From: Pseudomonadota bacterium
GTDB lineage: Bacteria > Myxococcota_A > UBA796 > SXON01
Assembly: GCA_030684355.1 (NCBI GenBank)
Contig: JAUXTN010000021.1
Coordinates: 1-38,458, forward strand
Reading direction: 5' to 3'
Length of the DNA: 38,458 nt
Part shown: piece after piece, positions 1 to 10,833 of the stretch
How the letters are laid out: the number at the start of each line of letters is the position of its first letter
How positions within the stretch are numbered: position 1 is the stretch's first letter
Position numbers and translations under genes: made by a program
Notes under the pieces: generated by a model
Database searches by the model: none
What the model was told of the DNA's origin: nothing
The model's input: the letters and a program-made list of their open reading frames with translations, nothing else

Positions 1-1
1 G

Positions 2-1855
2 CTCCTCGCCTCGGTCGCGACACTGGCCGCAGGGGCGATCGCGCTGGGAGCGCCCGGTGACCTGACGCTGGTGTCCGTCTCATCGGGTGGAGCACAGGGC
101 AACGCGCCCGCCGAGGCGGCCGCGCCCGCTCCGTTGCCGCCCGGCTGCGGCGAGGCGCGCCTCTCCGGAGAGGCGCTGATCTGCCTCGGGCCCGACGAGG
201 CGAGCGAGTGGTCGCTCGACGGCCGCACACGGGTCGACACCTGGCCGGGGCGCTTCGTGGACGCCGCGATCCACGCGCGCACCGGCCGCGCCGTGCTCCT
301 CGACGCGGGGGGCGTGGTTCGGATCGACGGCCTCCCGTTCGACACCGCCGCGGAGGGCCGCGCGTACGGCTTCGACCTCGTGGGCGACACCCTCGTGGCG
401 CTCGACGGGGCCGACATCCGGGAGGTCGATCTCCGGAGCGGCGCGGAGCGGCTGTCCGCGCGGCCGTGCCCCGCGTCCGAGCGCCTCCTCGCGCTCGCGC
501 TCCACGAGGACGGGCGCCTCGCGGCCGGGTGCAGCGGCGGGGCCGTGTACGTCGGCCGGGGCGGCGCCTTCGCCCCGACCGCCACGCGCATCCCGGACTC
601 GACCGCGCTCGCGTGGATCGACGACGACTTCCTCGTGGGCACCGTGCGGGGCGAGGTCCTCCGCGTCGGCCTCGACGGCGTCGAGCGGTGGCGGGTCCCC
701 ACCGACCGCGCGGCGCTGCTCCAGGTGGGCGCGCTCGGCGCGGACGGCGCCTGGGCGCGCGGCCCCCGGGGGACCTGGCTCCTCGACGCGGCGACGGGCT
801 CGCTCCGCGCCGTGCTCCCCTTCAGCATGGGCGCCCCCACGCTCGGCGCCGACGGGCTCCTGCGCGCGGTCGGCGCCGGGGAAGGCGGCCGCGCCGTCCG
901 CGCCTGGCGCCTCCCCGCGCGCTGGCCCGCCACGGTCCTCTCCACGGCGCGCGGGCTCTCCGCGATCGCGGCCTCTCCCGACGGCGCCACCCTCGCCCTC
1001 GGTGACGGCGACGTCTACCGTTGGGACGTCGCGACGGGGGCCGTCGGCCGCACCGCCCTCCCCGACGCCGGCGTCGTCAAGGCGCTCGCATGGGCGCCGG
1101 ACGGCGGCCGGGTGCTCGCCTCGGTGAGCGGCCCGAACGACCTGTACGTGGTGGACGCGGACGGGGCCCTCGTCGAGGCCGCGGACGAGGTGCGGACCCT
1201 CTGGCGGCGCCTCGCGTGGTTGGCCGACGGCACGCGCGTCGGGCTCGGCTACGGCGTCGGCGTCACGACGTGGGACGGACGCGGGAACCGGACCGATGTG
1301 CCCGCGGGCTCCGGCTCGCTCCACGACCTCGGCCTGGGCGCCGACCGGACCGCCGCGGCGCTCCTCGACGACACGGGCGGCGTCTGGCGCCTCGCCGGGG
1401 CTCCGCTCGGTGCCACGCGGCTCGGCACGCTGGCGGACGCCCACGCGGTCGACCTCGGCCCCGGCGGCCGTGTCGTCGTCGCCACCGCCGACGCCGTGGT
1501 GATCCTCGACGAGGGCGGCCGGGAGGACCTCCGGTGGTCGGTCGCCCCGCGCACCGTCGTGGACGTGGCCTGGTCTCCCGACGGCGCCTGGATCGCCACC
1601 GGCTCGCTCGGCGGCATGGCCGACGTGTGGGACGCGAAGACGGGCGCCCTCCTCGCCACCCTGGCGGGGCACACGGACCGCGTCGCCGCGGTCGAGTTCG
1701 CGCCCGACGGCACCTGGCTCGCGACGGCGAGCTGGGATCACACGGCCCGGCGCTGGTCGCTGGCGCCGCTGCGGGGGCCGCCGCCCGACCCCGCCGAGGT
1801 GGAGGCGCGGTGGGGCCTCTCGCTCGAGGAGGCGCTCGTCACCGCGCGGTGGTGA
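2..1855 (+). CDS. WD40/beta-propeller membrane-anchored protein, 5' truncated
   Basis: The reading frame is open to the left edge of the window, so the start lies outside. A GTG at 71 exists, but the codons before it encode a hydrophobic stretch (LLASVATLAAGAIALGAP) that looks like a transmembrane helix, so I prefer a longer protein. After an Ala/Pro linker the chain is a series of propeller-like blades. The last two are clear WD40 repeats (VAWSPDGAWIATGS...ADVWD, then LAGHTDRVAAVEFAPDGTWLATAS...ARRWS), near residues 500-570 counted from the GTG. WD40 domains are protein-binding scaffolds. In myxobacteria-like genomes a helix followed by WD40 repeats is often the C-terminal half of a Ser/Thr kinase; that is inference here because the N-terminus is missing. 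Confidence 0.75.
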   Translation, partial: LLASVATLAAGAIALGAPGDLTLVSVSSGGAQGNAPAEAAAPAPLPPGCGEARLSGEALICLGPDEASEWSLDGRTRVDTWPGRFVDAAIHARTGRAVLLDAGGVVRIDGLPFDTAAEGRAYGFDLVGDTLVALDGADIREVDLRSGAERLSARPCPASERLLALALHEDGRLAAGCSGGAVYVGRGGAFAPTATRIPDSTALAWIDDDFLVGTVRGEVLRVGLDGVERWRVPTDRAALLQVGALGADGAWARGPRGTWLLDAATGSLRAVLPFSMGAPTLGADGLLRAVGAGEGGRAVRAWRLPARWPATVLSTARGLSAIAASPDGATLALGDGDVYRWDVATGAVGRTALPDAGVVKALAWAPDGGRVLASVSGPNDLYVVDADGALVEAADEVRTLWRRLAWLADGTRVGLGYGVGVTTWDGRGNRTDVPAGSGSLHDLGLGADRTAAALLDDTGGVWRLAGAPLGATRLGTLADAHAVDLGPGGRVVVATADAVVILDEGGREDLRWSVAPRTVVDVAWSPDGAWIATGSLGGMADVWDAKTGALLATLAGHTDRVAAVEFAPDGTWLATASWDHTARRWSLAPLRGPPPDPAEVEARWGLSLEEALVTARW

Positions 1856-1888
1856 GGGTTGACCGCCGTGTGCCACCAACTCACGCTG

Positions 1889-1905
1889 GCCACGCGGAAC
1901 GTGGC
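1889..1905 (+). terminator. small hairpin after the WD40 gene
   Basis: GCCACG, a 5-nt loop CGGAA, and CGTGGC form a perfect 6-bp stem 34 nt after the stop codon at 1855. No T-tract follows, so function as an intrinsic terminator is uncertain. The rest of 1856-2035 shows no coding content that I can support. Confidence 0.25.
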
Positions 1906-2035
1906 AGGTTTCGCCGGGCGCCCCGTTTCGACCGGTTCCGCGGCGGGCGAGGTGGCGCGATGAGAGATCGCTGAGGGGTCACACCCCCGCGTTCTCGCGG
2001 GTAGCGTGACGCTCGCCCCCGCCCATGAGGTCTCC

Positions 2036-3736
2036 GTGAAGCTCCATCGCCCTGTCCTGACTGCCCTGGTCCTCCTCGTCGGTCTGCCCGCGTTCGCGCC
2101 GCAGGCCATGGCATGGGACATCCAGCCGAGCATCGGCATCGTCGCGGGCAAGGACGCTGGGCACGAGCGCATCGGACGGATCGTCTTCACCGTACCCGAC
2201 GCCAGCGGGACCGCCGCGGTCACCGCCGAGATCAAGTCCGACGCCGGCGACGAGGATCTCCCGCTCGTCGAGACCGACGCCTGGCTGCACGGCGCCGCCA
2301 CGATCACCGCGCTGCCCGCCGCGGACGCGGCGCTGTCGCTGACCCTCTACGACAGCGGCAGCGCCTCGCTGATGTCCTTCTCCGGCACGCTCGGGAAGGA
2401 CGGATCGGTCACCCTGACGGCCGACGAGGGGAGCACGCGCGAGAAGGTCCGGGACATCGAGGTCCTCTCCGCCGAGCTGTTCGCCGCGTCGAAGGGCTAC
2501 GACGTGGCCCTCGACCTCGCCGGCGCGGACACCTACAGCGTCGCCTACGCCACCATCACCGTCACCGAGCCCGGTGCGGAGGTGTGTCTCGTCGCGGACG
2601 AGAAGGGCAACTGCCTCAAGTGGGACGCCACCAAGGCGGTGAGCACGCGCACCGAGGTGTACTGGGACGACATCGGCTCGGTCTGGGAGGCCGACGCCAC
2701 CCTCGCGCACGAGGGGCTCATCGAGGTGAAGGTCAAGACGTACGACGCCGAGGGCGAGGAGCTCGAGACGGCCAAGTCCGAGCTCGGGGCGCCGTGGCAG
2801 GATGACGGCGAGGGCGTCAACACGCTGGCGACGGACGAGGATCCGTTGACGCGGCTGGCGCTCCACAAGCACTACGGCGCCCTTCAGCACTGGCACGCGA
2901 TGAGCGTCGTCTCCGAAGGCTGGTCCGCCGGCGACTCGGTGCCGGTGGACGCCGAGGTCGAGCTGACGAACGGGGAGACGGTCACGATCCCGGTGAACAG
3001 CTACCAGAAGCGCGGCATCATCCTCTACACGATCGACACGTGGAGCGACGCTACCGGCCACTTCGACTCCGGAACGTTCCGCATCGCCGGGCCCGGCTTC
3101 GTGCTGCCGCTCAGCCCGACTGACCTCTACTTCGGCCGCGAGGCGGTGCCGACGTGCGCCGATGGGTTCTGCGCGACGGTGACCGTGAGCGAGAAGGGCG
3201 AGTACGAACTCTCGATGACCGCCTACGGCGACGACGCCTCCACGCTCCCCGAAGAGATCGAGTTGTCCCTCGCCGTCCTCGACGAATTCGGCAAGGAGGT
3301 TGCGACGGAGACCGCCCTGGTCGAATTCGACGACGAGATCACCGCCGTGTTCGCCAACGAGGTGAGCTTCGTGGGGGATCCCGTCGGCCTCGGCCTCTCG
3401 GGCAAGGTGAAGCTCCTGGGCGAAGCGGACGGCCGGGGCAAGCAGGAGACGCTCGCCAAGGGCAAGTTCTACGGCTCCCTCTCGCGTGACGGGGACGGCG
3501 ATCTGCAGCTCGCGGGCGCCAAAAAGGGCGGATCTTCAGGGCTGGACGATCTCCTCGTCGTCGGGATCCTGTTCCACGCCGCCGTCGTGAACGGCGACGA
3601 CAACGGCGACGGCGTGATCAGCGGGCCTCCCGCGGTCCAGTACTCGGCCTCGCTGAGCGGGCGCATCACCGTCCCGCGGGTGACCACCTACACGCTGTCG
3701 GTCCAGAACACCGGCAAGCTGTCGCCTATCTACTAG
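2036..3736 (+). CDS. secreted protein of unknown function
   Basis: I do not recognise this family. I chose the GTG at 2036 over the in-frame GTG at 2006 because it has GAGG just upstream and makes the protein begin with a proper signal peptide (MKLHRPVLTALVLLVGL..AFAPQAMA, cleavage before WD). The mature part, about 540 residues, is acidic, rich in Thr/Val/Asp and alternates polar and hydrophobic residues, as in beta-sandwich extracellular proteins. There are two close cysteine pairs (CLVADEKGNC and CADGFC). No catalytic motif or transmembrane segment is visible. It is convergent with katG, with a shared hairpin between them. Periplasmic, outer-membrane or exported location is inferred from the signal peptide only. 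Confidence 0.8.
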   Translation: MKLHRPVLTALVLLVGLPAFAPQAMAWDIQPSIGIVAGKDAGHERIGRIVFTVPDASGTAAVTAEIKSDAGDEDLPLVETDAWLHGAATITALPAADAALSLTLYDSGSASLMSFSGTLGKDGSVTLTADEGSTREKVRDIEVLSAELFAASKGYDVALDLAGADTYSVAYATITVTEPGAEVCLVADEKGNCLKWDATKAVSTRTEVYWDDIGSVWEADATLAHEGLIEVKVKTYDAEGEELETAKSELGAPWQDDGEGVNTLATDEDPLTRLALHKHYGALQHWHAMSVVSEGWSAGDSVPVDAEVELTNGETVTIPVNSYQKRGIILYTIDTWSDATGHFDSGTFRIAGPGFVLPLSPTDLYFGREAVPTCADGFCATVTVSEKGEYELSMTAYGDDASTLPEEIELSLAVLDEFGKEVATETALVEFDDEITAVFANEVSFVGDPVGLGLSGKVKLLGEADGRGKQETLAKGKFYGSLSRDGDGDLQLAGAKKGGSSGLDDLLVVGILFHAAVVNGDDNGDGVISGPPAVQYSASLSGRITVPRVTTYTLSVQNTGKLSPIY

Positions 3737-3756
3737 ACCGGCGAGGTCGTCGTGAG

Positions 3757-3793
3757 GGCTTGCGCGCACGAGTGAGCGCGTGACGCGCAAGCC
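3757..3793. terminator. bidirectional terminator hairpin between convergent genes
   Basis: GGCTTGCGCG at 3757-3766 is the exact reverse complement of CGCGCAAGCC at 3784-3793, a 10-bp stem with a 17-nt loop. It lies between the stop of the secreted-protein gene (3736) and the stop of katG (3807), which face each other. There is no U-tract on either side. Confidence 0.55.
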
Positions 3794-3806
3794 GCCGCCG
3801 CCGGAT

Positions 3807-6065
<2,259 letters not shown>

Positions 6066-6127
6066 TCACGCCGCTTGCGGCGCTTACATTCCTCGGCGAT
6101 GGTCTCGCTTCACCTTCGGAGGGACCC

Positions 6128-7426
6128 GTGCGCACCCCGATCCTGCTGCTCCCCACGCTCGCCCTCGCGCTCTCGGCGTGCGAGCCCGCCGGCCCCGTCG
6201 ACGGCACGCCCGCGGAGGTCGAGCCCCCCGGCGAGCGGGTGGCGTCCTCGAAGGCCCGCGAGACGAGCCCCGCCGCCGACGAGGCCGACGTGGCCGCGCT
6301 CACGGCGGGCAACCGCGCCTTCGCGATGGACATGTACCACCAGGTCGCGGAGCCCGGGCAGAACCTCTTCTTCTCGCCGCACAGCATCTCGGTGGCGCTG
6401 GCGATGACCTACGCGGGGGCCGAGGGCGTGACGGAGACGGAGATGGCGGACGTCCTCGGCTTCACGCTCCCCGAGGAGACGACCCACGCCGCGTTCAACG
6501 CGCTCGACCTCGCGCTCTCGAGCCGCGCCGACCTCCCCGCGGAGGAAGCGGGAGACGGCTTCGTGCTCTCCCTCGTGAACCAGGCCTTCGGCCAGACCGG
6601 CTACCCCTTCGAGGCGCCGTTCCTCGACGTGCTCGCGACGAACTACGGCGCCGCCGTCTACCTCCTCGACTTCTCGGCCGATCCGGAAGGCTCGCGCACC
6701 GCCATCAACGGCTGGGTGGAGGAGGTCACGAACGAGCGCATCGTGGACCTGCTCCCCGCGGGCTCGATCACCGACCTCACGCGCCTCGTCCTCGCGAACG
6801 CCATCTACTTCAAGGCGTCGTGGAGCGTGCCTTTCTCGGCGGAGGACACCGTCGACGCCGACTTCACCCTCCTCGACGGATCCGTCGCGTCCGTGCCGAC
6901 CATGAACGGCACCCTGGATTCCTCCTGCGCGATCGGCGCGGGATGGACCGCCGCCACGCTCCCCTACGTGGGCTCGCAGCTCGACATGGTGATCCTCGTC
7001 CCCGACGCCGGCGCCTTCGAGACCGTGGAGGCCTCGCTGGACGGCCCGGCGCTCGACGCCGTGCTCGGGGCGCTCGACACGTGCGCGCTCACCGTCGCCC
7101 TGCCGAAGCTCACGGTCCGCACGGATGCCGCGCTCGTGCCTCCGCTGAAGGCCCTCGGGATGGTCGACGCGTTCGATCCGAACGCCGCCGACTTCTCGGG
7201 CATGAGCACGACGTCGGACCTGTACGTCACCGGCGTGTTCCACCAGGCCTTCGTGGCGATCGACGAGAAGGGCACCGAGGCCGCCGCGGCCACCGCGGTG
7301 GTGATCGGCGAGGAGAGCGCGCCGATGCCCGTCACGCTCGACGTGGACCGCCCGTTCCTGTTCGCGGTGCGCGACCGGCCGACCGGGGCGGTGTTGTTCC
7401 TCGGGCGGGTGTTGGACCCCCGGTAG
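6128..7426 (+). CDS. serpin (serine protease inhibitor), lipoprotein
   Basis: A bacterial serpin of 432 residues. I chose the GTG at 6128 because CGGAGGG (6117-6123) precedes it and the protein then begins with a lipoprotein signal ([18 protein letters not shown], lipid-modified Cys18). Family signatures include [22 protein letters not shown] near the N-terminus, [16 protein letters not shown] in the middle, and [10 protein letters not shown]...VLFLGRV at the C-terminus. The reactive-centre hinge is [13 protein letters not shown], with the small residues of inhibitory serpins. Counting from the hinge puts P1-P1' at Glu-Ser (GEE/SAPMP). Trypsin or subtilisin-type targets usually want Arg, Lys or Leu at P1, so a Glu-specific protease target is possible; this depends on an exact RCL register that I could not align. 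The likely job is protection of the cell envelope against foreign or own proteases. Confidence 0.93.
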   Translation: MRTPILLLPTLALALSACEPAGPVDGTPAEVEPPGERVASSKARETSPAADEADVAALTAGNRAFAMDMYHQVAEPGQNLFFSPHSISVALAMTYAGAEGVTETEMADVLGFTLPEETTHAAFNALDLALSSRADLPAEEAGDGFVLSLVNQAFGQTGYPFEAPFLDVLATNYGAAVYLLDFSADPEGSRTAINGWVEEVTNERIVDLLPAGSITDLTRLVLANAIYFKASWSVPFSAEDTVDADFTLLDGSVASVPTMNGTLDSSCAIGAGWTAATLPYVGSQLDMVILVPDAGAFETVEASLDGPALDAVLGALDTCALTVALPKLTVRTDAALVPPLKALGMVDAFDPNAADFSGMSTTSDLYVTGVFHQAFVAIDEKGTEAAAATAVVIGEESAPMPVTLDVDRPFLFAVRDRPTGAVLFLGRVLDPR

Positions 7427-7467
7427 GCCCGGAGGGGGGCGGCCGCGGGGGCGGGACGGGCGAGTAC

Positions 7468-7815
7468 GTGTGCCATGATGGGTACGACACCGACACCGAC
7501 ACCGACGTGGACACCGCCTGTCCGGAGCCCACGAGCTGGTACGCGGACGACGACGGGGACGGGTTCGGGGACGACGATGCGATCGTGGCCTCGTGCGACC
7601 CGGTCGAAGGCCACGTCGCGGAGCCGGGGGATTGCGACGACGCCGCGGCGGACGTGAACCCCATGGCGATCGAGGTGGCGCGGCCGTAGCCGGGGACTTC
7701 GACGGGGACGGCGGCGACGATCTCGCGCTCGGGGATCCCTGGCTTCTCGTGCGCGGTTCGGGCCGTCCGGGGCAGGTGGGCCTCTGGTACGGCCCCGTCG
7801 CCGCGGGCGGAACCC
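7468..7815 (+). pseudogene. remnant of a MopE/Stig + FG-GAP surface protein
   Basis: Two pieces of coding sequence lie in different frames. The first (about 7468-7686) encodes a DTDTDTDVDT linker followed by a MopE/Stigma-type putative metal-binding repeat: WYADDDGDGFGDDDAIV, then CDPVEGHV, then DCDDAAADVNP. It stops at TAG 7687-7689. The second (about 7684-7815) is in another frame and encodes an FG-GAP/integrin-like blade (AGDFDGDGGDDLALGDP...GQVGLWYGPVAAGG). In intact myxobacterial surface proteins these modules occur in this order on one chain, separated by more sequence. I therefore read this as an internally deleted, frame-broken remnant without signal peptide or proper start. The linker is coded by a short GACACC tandem repeat at about 7485-7502. 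Confidence 0.6.
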
Positions 7816-7888
7816 TCGCAAGGCGGCGAACGCCGTCTGCTCACGCGGTACCTCGGCCAGGGACGCGCGTAGCGTCACCACATCGCGC

Positions 7889-7903
7889 TAGCCGGCCCGG
7901 CTA
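7889..7903. terminator. hairpin at the end of the OYE gene
   Basis: TAGCCG, loop GCC, CGGCTA: a perfect 6-bp stem that includes the TAG stop codon (7903-7901) of the minus-strand oxidoreductase gene. A similar TAGCC...GGCTA hairpin sits on the HtrA stop codon at 26774-26788. No U-tract. Confidence 0.35.
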
Positions 7904-9154
7904 CCGGCTCCGTCCCCCCGCCGCGAGGTACGTCCACACGGCGCGGGACCGCCAGAGGGCGGGGTCTGGGGGCGCGCCGTCTCCCATGCGCTGGAGCTGC
8001 GCGAGGTACCAGCCGCCCTGGATCATCGCGTCGAGGTCGCGGAGGCCGGTGTCGAGGCGGGGCCGCGGAACGCGGGCGCCGGGATCGGCGAGCAGGGCGG
8101 TCGGGAGGGCGGGGTCGACACAGAACGGGCGGCCGAGGCCGACCATGTCCACCGCGCCGGAGCGGAGGGCGGCCTCCATGCCGGCGGCGGTGCGGAAGCC
8201 GCCGGTCACCATCAGCGGGACCGGCACGAGGGCGCGCACCGTCTCCGCATAGTCGAGGAAGTAGGCCTCGCGCTTCTGGGTCGAGCTGCTCGCGGTGGGC
8301 GCCTCGGGGGAGGATGCCTCGGCTTCTTGCATCATCGCGGGCGCCTCGTAGGTGCCGCCGCTGATCTCCAGGAGATCGACGCCCTCGTCCGCCACCATCC
8401 GAACCACGTCGAGCGACTCGCCCTGGTCGAACCCGCCCCGTTGGAAGTCGGCGCTGTTGAGCTTCAACCCGACCGAGAATCCCGTGCCCACGGCCGCGCG
8501 CACCGCGACCAGCACCTCGCGCAGGAAGCGCCGGCGCCGCGGGGCGTCACCGCCCCACGCATCGTCGCGCAGGTTGGTGAGCGGCGAGAGGAACTGGTTC
8601 GCGAGGTAGCCGTGCGCCGCGTGGATCTGCACCCCGTCGAAGCCGGCGGCGCGCGCGCGGGCGGCCGCCACGCCGAAGGCGGCGACGATGCCGTGGATTT
8701 CCGTGTCAGTGAGCGCACGGGGCCGCGCGAACGCGCCCCATCCCACGTTCATCGGCACGGGAGAGGGGGCGACCGGACTTGGATCGGCCATCCGCACGGC
8801 CTGGCGGCCCGCGTGGTTGATCTGCATCCACACGGCGCTCCCGCCGGCGCGCGCCCGCGTAGCCCAGAGCGCAAGGCGCTCGTCCCGCGTCGCGGCGTCG
8901 ACCACGACGTTGCCACGTTCGGCGCAGTGCGCGCGCTCGACCATGACGTTCCCGGTGAGGAGGAGACCGGCGCCCGAGGGCGCCCACTGGTCCCAGAGGC
9001 GGAGGAGGGCGTCGCTCGGGTCTCCGGCGGTGTCCGCGAGCCGCTCGGAGAGCGAGGCCTTGGCGATCCGGTTGCGCAGCACGGCACCCGACGGGAGGCG
9101 GAGCGGGGCGGCGAGGTGGGAGGGGGAGACGGAGAGGGGAAGGGGCGCGGTCAT
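7901..9154 (-). CDS. Old Yellow Enzyme family NADH:flavin oxidoreductase
   Basis: An FMN-dependent ene-reductase of the Old Yellow Enzyme TIM-barrel family, 417 residues. The ATG at 9154 overlaps the TetR2 stop as ATGA, so translation is coupled to that regulator. Motifs include KASLSERLAD near the N-terminus, the substrate-binding and FMN signature GVQIHAAHGYLANQFLSP, DDAWGG, and the C-terminal phosphate-binding MVTGGFRT...MVGLGRPFCVDP. Such enzymes reduce alpha,beta-unsaturated carbonyls, nitro compounds or nitrate esters with NAD(P)H. The substrate here is unknown. It is the last gene of the SDR-TetR2-OYE unit, so it may be under both the TetR1-type promoter upstream of the SDR gene and the TetR2 operator. 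An open frame extends further upstream inside the tetR2 gene but has no matching family content. Confidence 0.9.
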   Translation of the reverse strand: MTAPLPLSVSPSHLAAPLRLPSGAVLRNRIAKASLSERLADTAGDPSDALLRLWDQWAPSGAGLLLTGNVMVERAHCAERGNVVVDAATRDERLALWATRARAGGSAVWMQINHAGRQAVRMADPSPVAPSPVPMNVGWGAFARPRALTDTEIHGIVAAFGVAAARARAAGFDGVQIHAAHGYLANQFLSPLTNLRDDAWGGDAPRRRRFLREVLVAVRAAVGTGFSVGLKLNSADFQRGGFDQGESLDVVRMVADEGVDLLEISGGTYEAPAMMQEAEASSPEAPTASSSTQKREAYFLDYAETVRALVPVPLMVTGGFRTAAGMEAALRSGAVDMVGLGRPFCVDPALPTALLADPGARVPRPRLDTGLRDLDAMIQGGWYLAQLQRMGDGAPPDPALWRSRAVWTYLAAGGRSR

Positions 9155-9711
9155 GGGGACTCCTGGAGCGGACAGAGGCGGGTCGCGAGGCGGCGGGCCG
9201 CGGCGAGCGCGGCGTCCCGGTCCGAGATGTCGAGTTGGCCGATGTTGGCGCGGCCGCCGACGGCGAGCGACACGAGGCCGTGCACACCCGCGTAGAGGAC
9301 GCGGGCGTCCGCCGCGGGATCGGTGCTCCCCGCCGCGGCGAGCTCGCCGCGGAGCGCCTTCCACAGCGCGACCCCGGGCCCTTCGGTGGCGACGCCGGCG
9401 GCGCGGAGCGCGGCCCAGTCGTACGGACGCACGAACATCAGCTCGTAGAGCACGGGATGGTCGAGGCCCCACGCGACGTAGGCCTCCGCCACGTCCGGCA
9501 GGCCCCCCCGCAGCGCCGCGGCGAGGTGGGTGGCGAGGCCCCGGAACCCCTCGCCGGCCACCGCGAACAACAGCCCGTCGAGCGATCCGTGGTGCGTGTA
9601 CACGCGCGAGGTCGTCGCGCCGAGGAAGGTGCCGAGACCGCGCGCGGTCAGGTGTTCCCGGCCGAGCTCGCCGGCGATCAAGGCGTCGTGGATGCGGCGG
9701 GCGTCGGTCAT
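9151..9711 (-). CDS. TetR/AcrR family regulator (TetR2)
   Basis: A 186-residue one-domain-plus-ligand-pocket repressor. The N-terminal helix-turn-helix (residues about 5-50) reads RRIHDALIAG..GREHLTARGLGTFLGATTSRVYTHHGSLDGLL, a typical TetR pattern ending in the Tyr-His recognition helix. The C-terminal part (FRGLATHLAAALRGG..VLYELMFVRPYDW..) resembles the WHG-type TetR C-domain. The start ATG at 9711 is preceded by CGGAGCCC as ribosome binding site. It overlaps the OYE gene by 4 bp (ATGA) and probably controls it. The sequence just upstream carries a long inverted repeat with two 13-bp arms (9718-9755), the natural candidate for its own operator. Ligand unknown. Confidence 0.88.
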   Translation of the reverse strand: MTDARRIHDALIAGELGREHLTARGLGTFLGATTSRVYTHHGSLDGLLFAVAGEGFRGLATHLAAALRGGLPDVAEAYVAWGLDHPVLYELMFVRPYDWAALRAAGVATEGPGVALWKALRGELAAAGSTDPAADARVLYAGVHGLVSLAVGGRANIGQLDISDRDAALAAARRLATRLCPLQESP

Positions 9712-9717
9712 GGGCTC

Positions 9718-9755
9718 CGTAACGTTGTTACGCGGAGCCCTATAACAACGTTACG
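9718..9755. promoter_or_regulatory. candidate TetR2 operator: paired inverted repeats
   Basis: CGTAACGTTGTTA at 9718-9730 is the exact reverse complement of TAACAACGTTACG at 9743-9755, separated by 12 bp. Each arm is itself nearly palindromic (GTAAC-GTT-GTTAC). It lies between the SDR stop codon (9751-9753, inside the repeat) and the tetR2 start at 9711. A second overlapping pairing, GGGCTCCG (9712-9719) with CGGAGCCC (9733-9740), would fold the transcript into a hairpin around the first arm. Two half-overlapping symmetric sites next to a tetR start fit an autoregulatory operator. Confidence 0.65.
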
Positions 9756-10779
9756 GCCTGACGCGCGCCACGATGCCTTCGGTGGTTTCCCACAGCCGGG
9801 CGGCGAGCGCCATGTCGCGGCCGTGATCCGACGTGACGGCCACGTTGCAGTCCGCGAGGTACTCCCCGTTGAGGGCGGCGGCGTCCGGGTGCGCGGCGGC
9901 CCACACCTGGGTGGCGGCGCCCTGCGGGACCGTCTTCAGGAACAGTGGCCCCATGAGCCGGAAGCCGATCCCCACCACGACCTGCATCCCGCCGGACATG
10001 TAGCGGCCGAGGTTGGTCTGGATCACCCCGGGGTGCACGGCGATCGCCGCCCGCTTCGTGCCCGCGAAGCGTCGCGCCAGCTCCTTCGCGAACAGCAGGT
10101 TCGCCAGCTTCGACTGCCCGTAGTTGCGCCTGTCGTACCGGAGCTCGCCGGAGAGGTTGTCGAACTCGATGCCGTCGGGGGCGACGTCCGAGTGTGCCGA
10201 GCTGCTCAGGACGACCACCCGGCCGTCCTCCGCGAGGGCGTCGACGAGCCCGGTCACGAGCGCGAAGTGCCCCACGTGGTTCGTGAAGAACTGGAGCTCG
10301 TAGCCTTCCTTCTGCTCGAGCTTCGGGAGCGCCATGATGCCGGCGTTGCAGATCACGGCGTCGAGCTTCAGGCCCAGCGCGCTCACGGTGGCGACGGCGG
10401 CCGCCACGGTGGCGAGGTCGGCGAGGTCGCAGGCGACGGGCACCGGGGCGTTCGGCATCGCGCGCATGGCCTCGCGGGCCTTCTCCGCGGTCCGGGCGAG
10501 CCCGACGATCCGCGCGCCGCGCATCGAGAGCACGCGTGCCGTCTCCAGGCCGAGGCCGGAGGTCACGCCCGTGACGAGGATGGTCTTCCCGGAGAGGTCG
10601 AGGCCGGCGGTGACCTCCTCCGCCGTCGACCCGTACCCGAAGCCGCTCGGACCGTAGCTCTTGAACATCGAGTACAGGGACCCGCGCCGGAGCCGCGCCA
10701 GCCAGGACGGCCTGACCGTGGGAAGGCCAGAATCGGGGGTTCCGCGGGTGGTCTGGAGTTGGGAGAGGGGAGATTCCAT
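9751..10779 (-). CDS. short-chain dehydrogenase/reductase (retinol dehydrogenase/WWOX-like)
   Basis: A classical SDR of 342 residues that oxidises or reduces an alcohol/carbonyl with NAD(P). The Rossmann motif TGVTSGLG is at residues 70-77, CNAGIMA at 144-150, catalytic SSS near 192-194, and YGQSK (Tyr220, Lys224) completes the active site. FGYGSTAEEVTAGLDLSGK before the Rossmann fold is typical of the retinol dehydrogenase/WWOX-like subgroup. It begins at ATG 10779 with a 40-residue extension. The first 16 residues (MESPLSQLQTTRGTP) resemble the first residues of the unrelated MDR reductase at 12771, and both genes share a promoter. First gene of the SDR-TetR2-OYE unit. Substrate unknown. 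Confidence 0.9.
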   Translation of the reverse strand: MESPLSQLQTTRGTPDSGLPTVRPSWLARLRRGSLYSMFKSYGPSGFGYGSTAEEVTAGLDLSGKTILVTGVTSGLGLETARVLSMRGARIVGLARTAEKAREAMRAMPNAPVPVACDLADLATVAAAVATVSALGLKLDAVICNAGIMALPKLEQKEGYELQFFTNHVGHFALVTGLVDALAEDGRVVVLSSSAHSDVAPDGIEFDNLSGELRYDRRNYGQSKLANLLFAKELARRFAGTKRAAIAVHPGVIQTNLGRYMSGGMQVVVGIGFRLMGPLFLKTVPQGAATQVWAAAHPDAAALNGEYLADCNVAVTSDHGRDMALAARLWETTEGIVARVRP

Positions 10780-10798
10780 GGGCCTCGGGGGGGGTGGT

Positions 10799-10833
10799 AT
10801 TTACAGTGTAAGCTTACAGCGTAGATCCGGCAA
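10799..10833 (-). promoter_or_regulatory. promoter/operator copy 1 (before the SDR gene)
   Basis: Read on the minus strand: -35 TTGCCG (10833-10828), 17-bp spacer, -10 TACACT (10810-10805), with the SDR start codon 26 nt beyond the -10. An imperfect palindrome centred on AAGCTT (10810-10815), with arms TACAGTGTAAG and CTTACAGCGTA, covers the spacer and -10. The same layout recurs at 12819-12796 and 15789-15766. The natural candidate to bind is TetR1, encoded next door. Confidence 0.7.
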
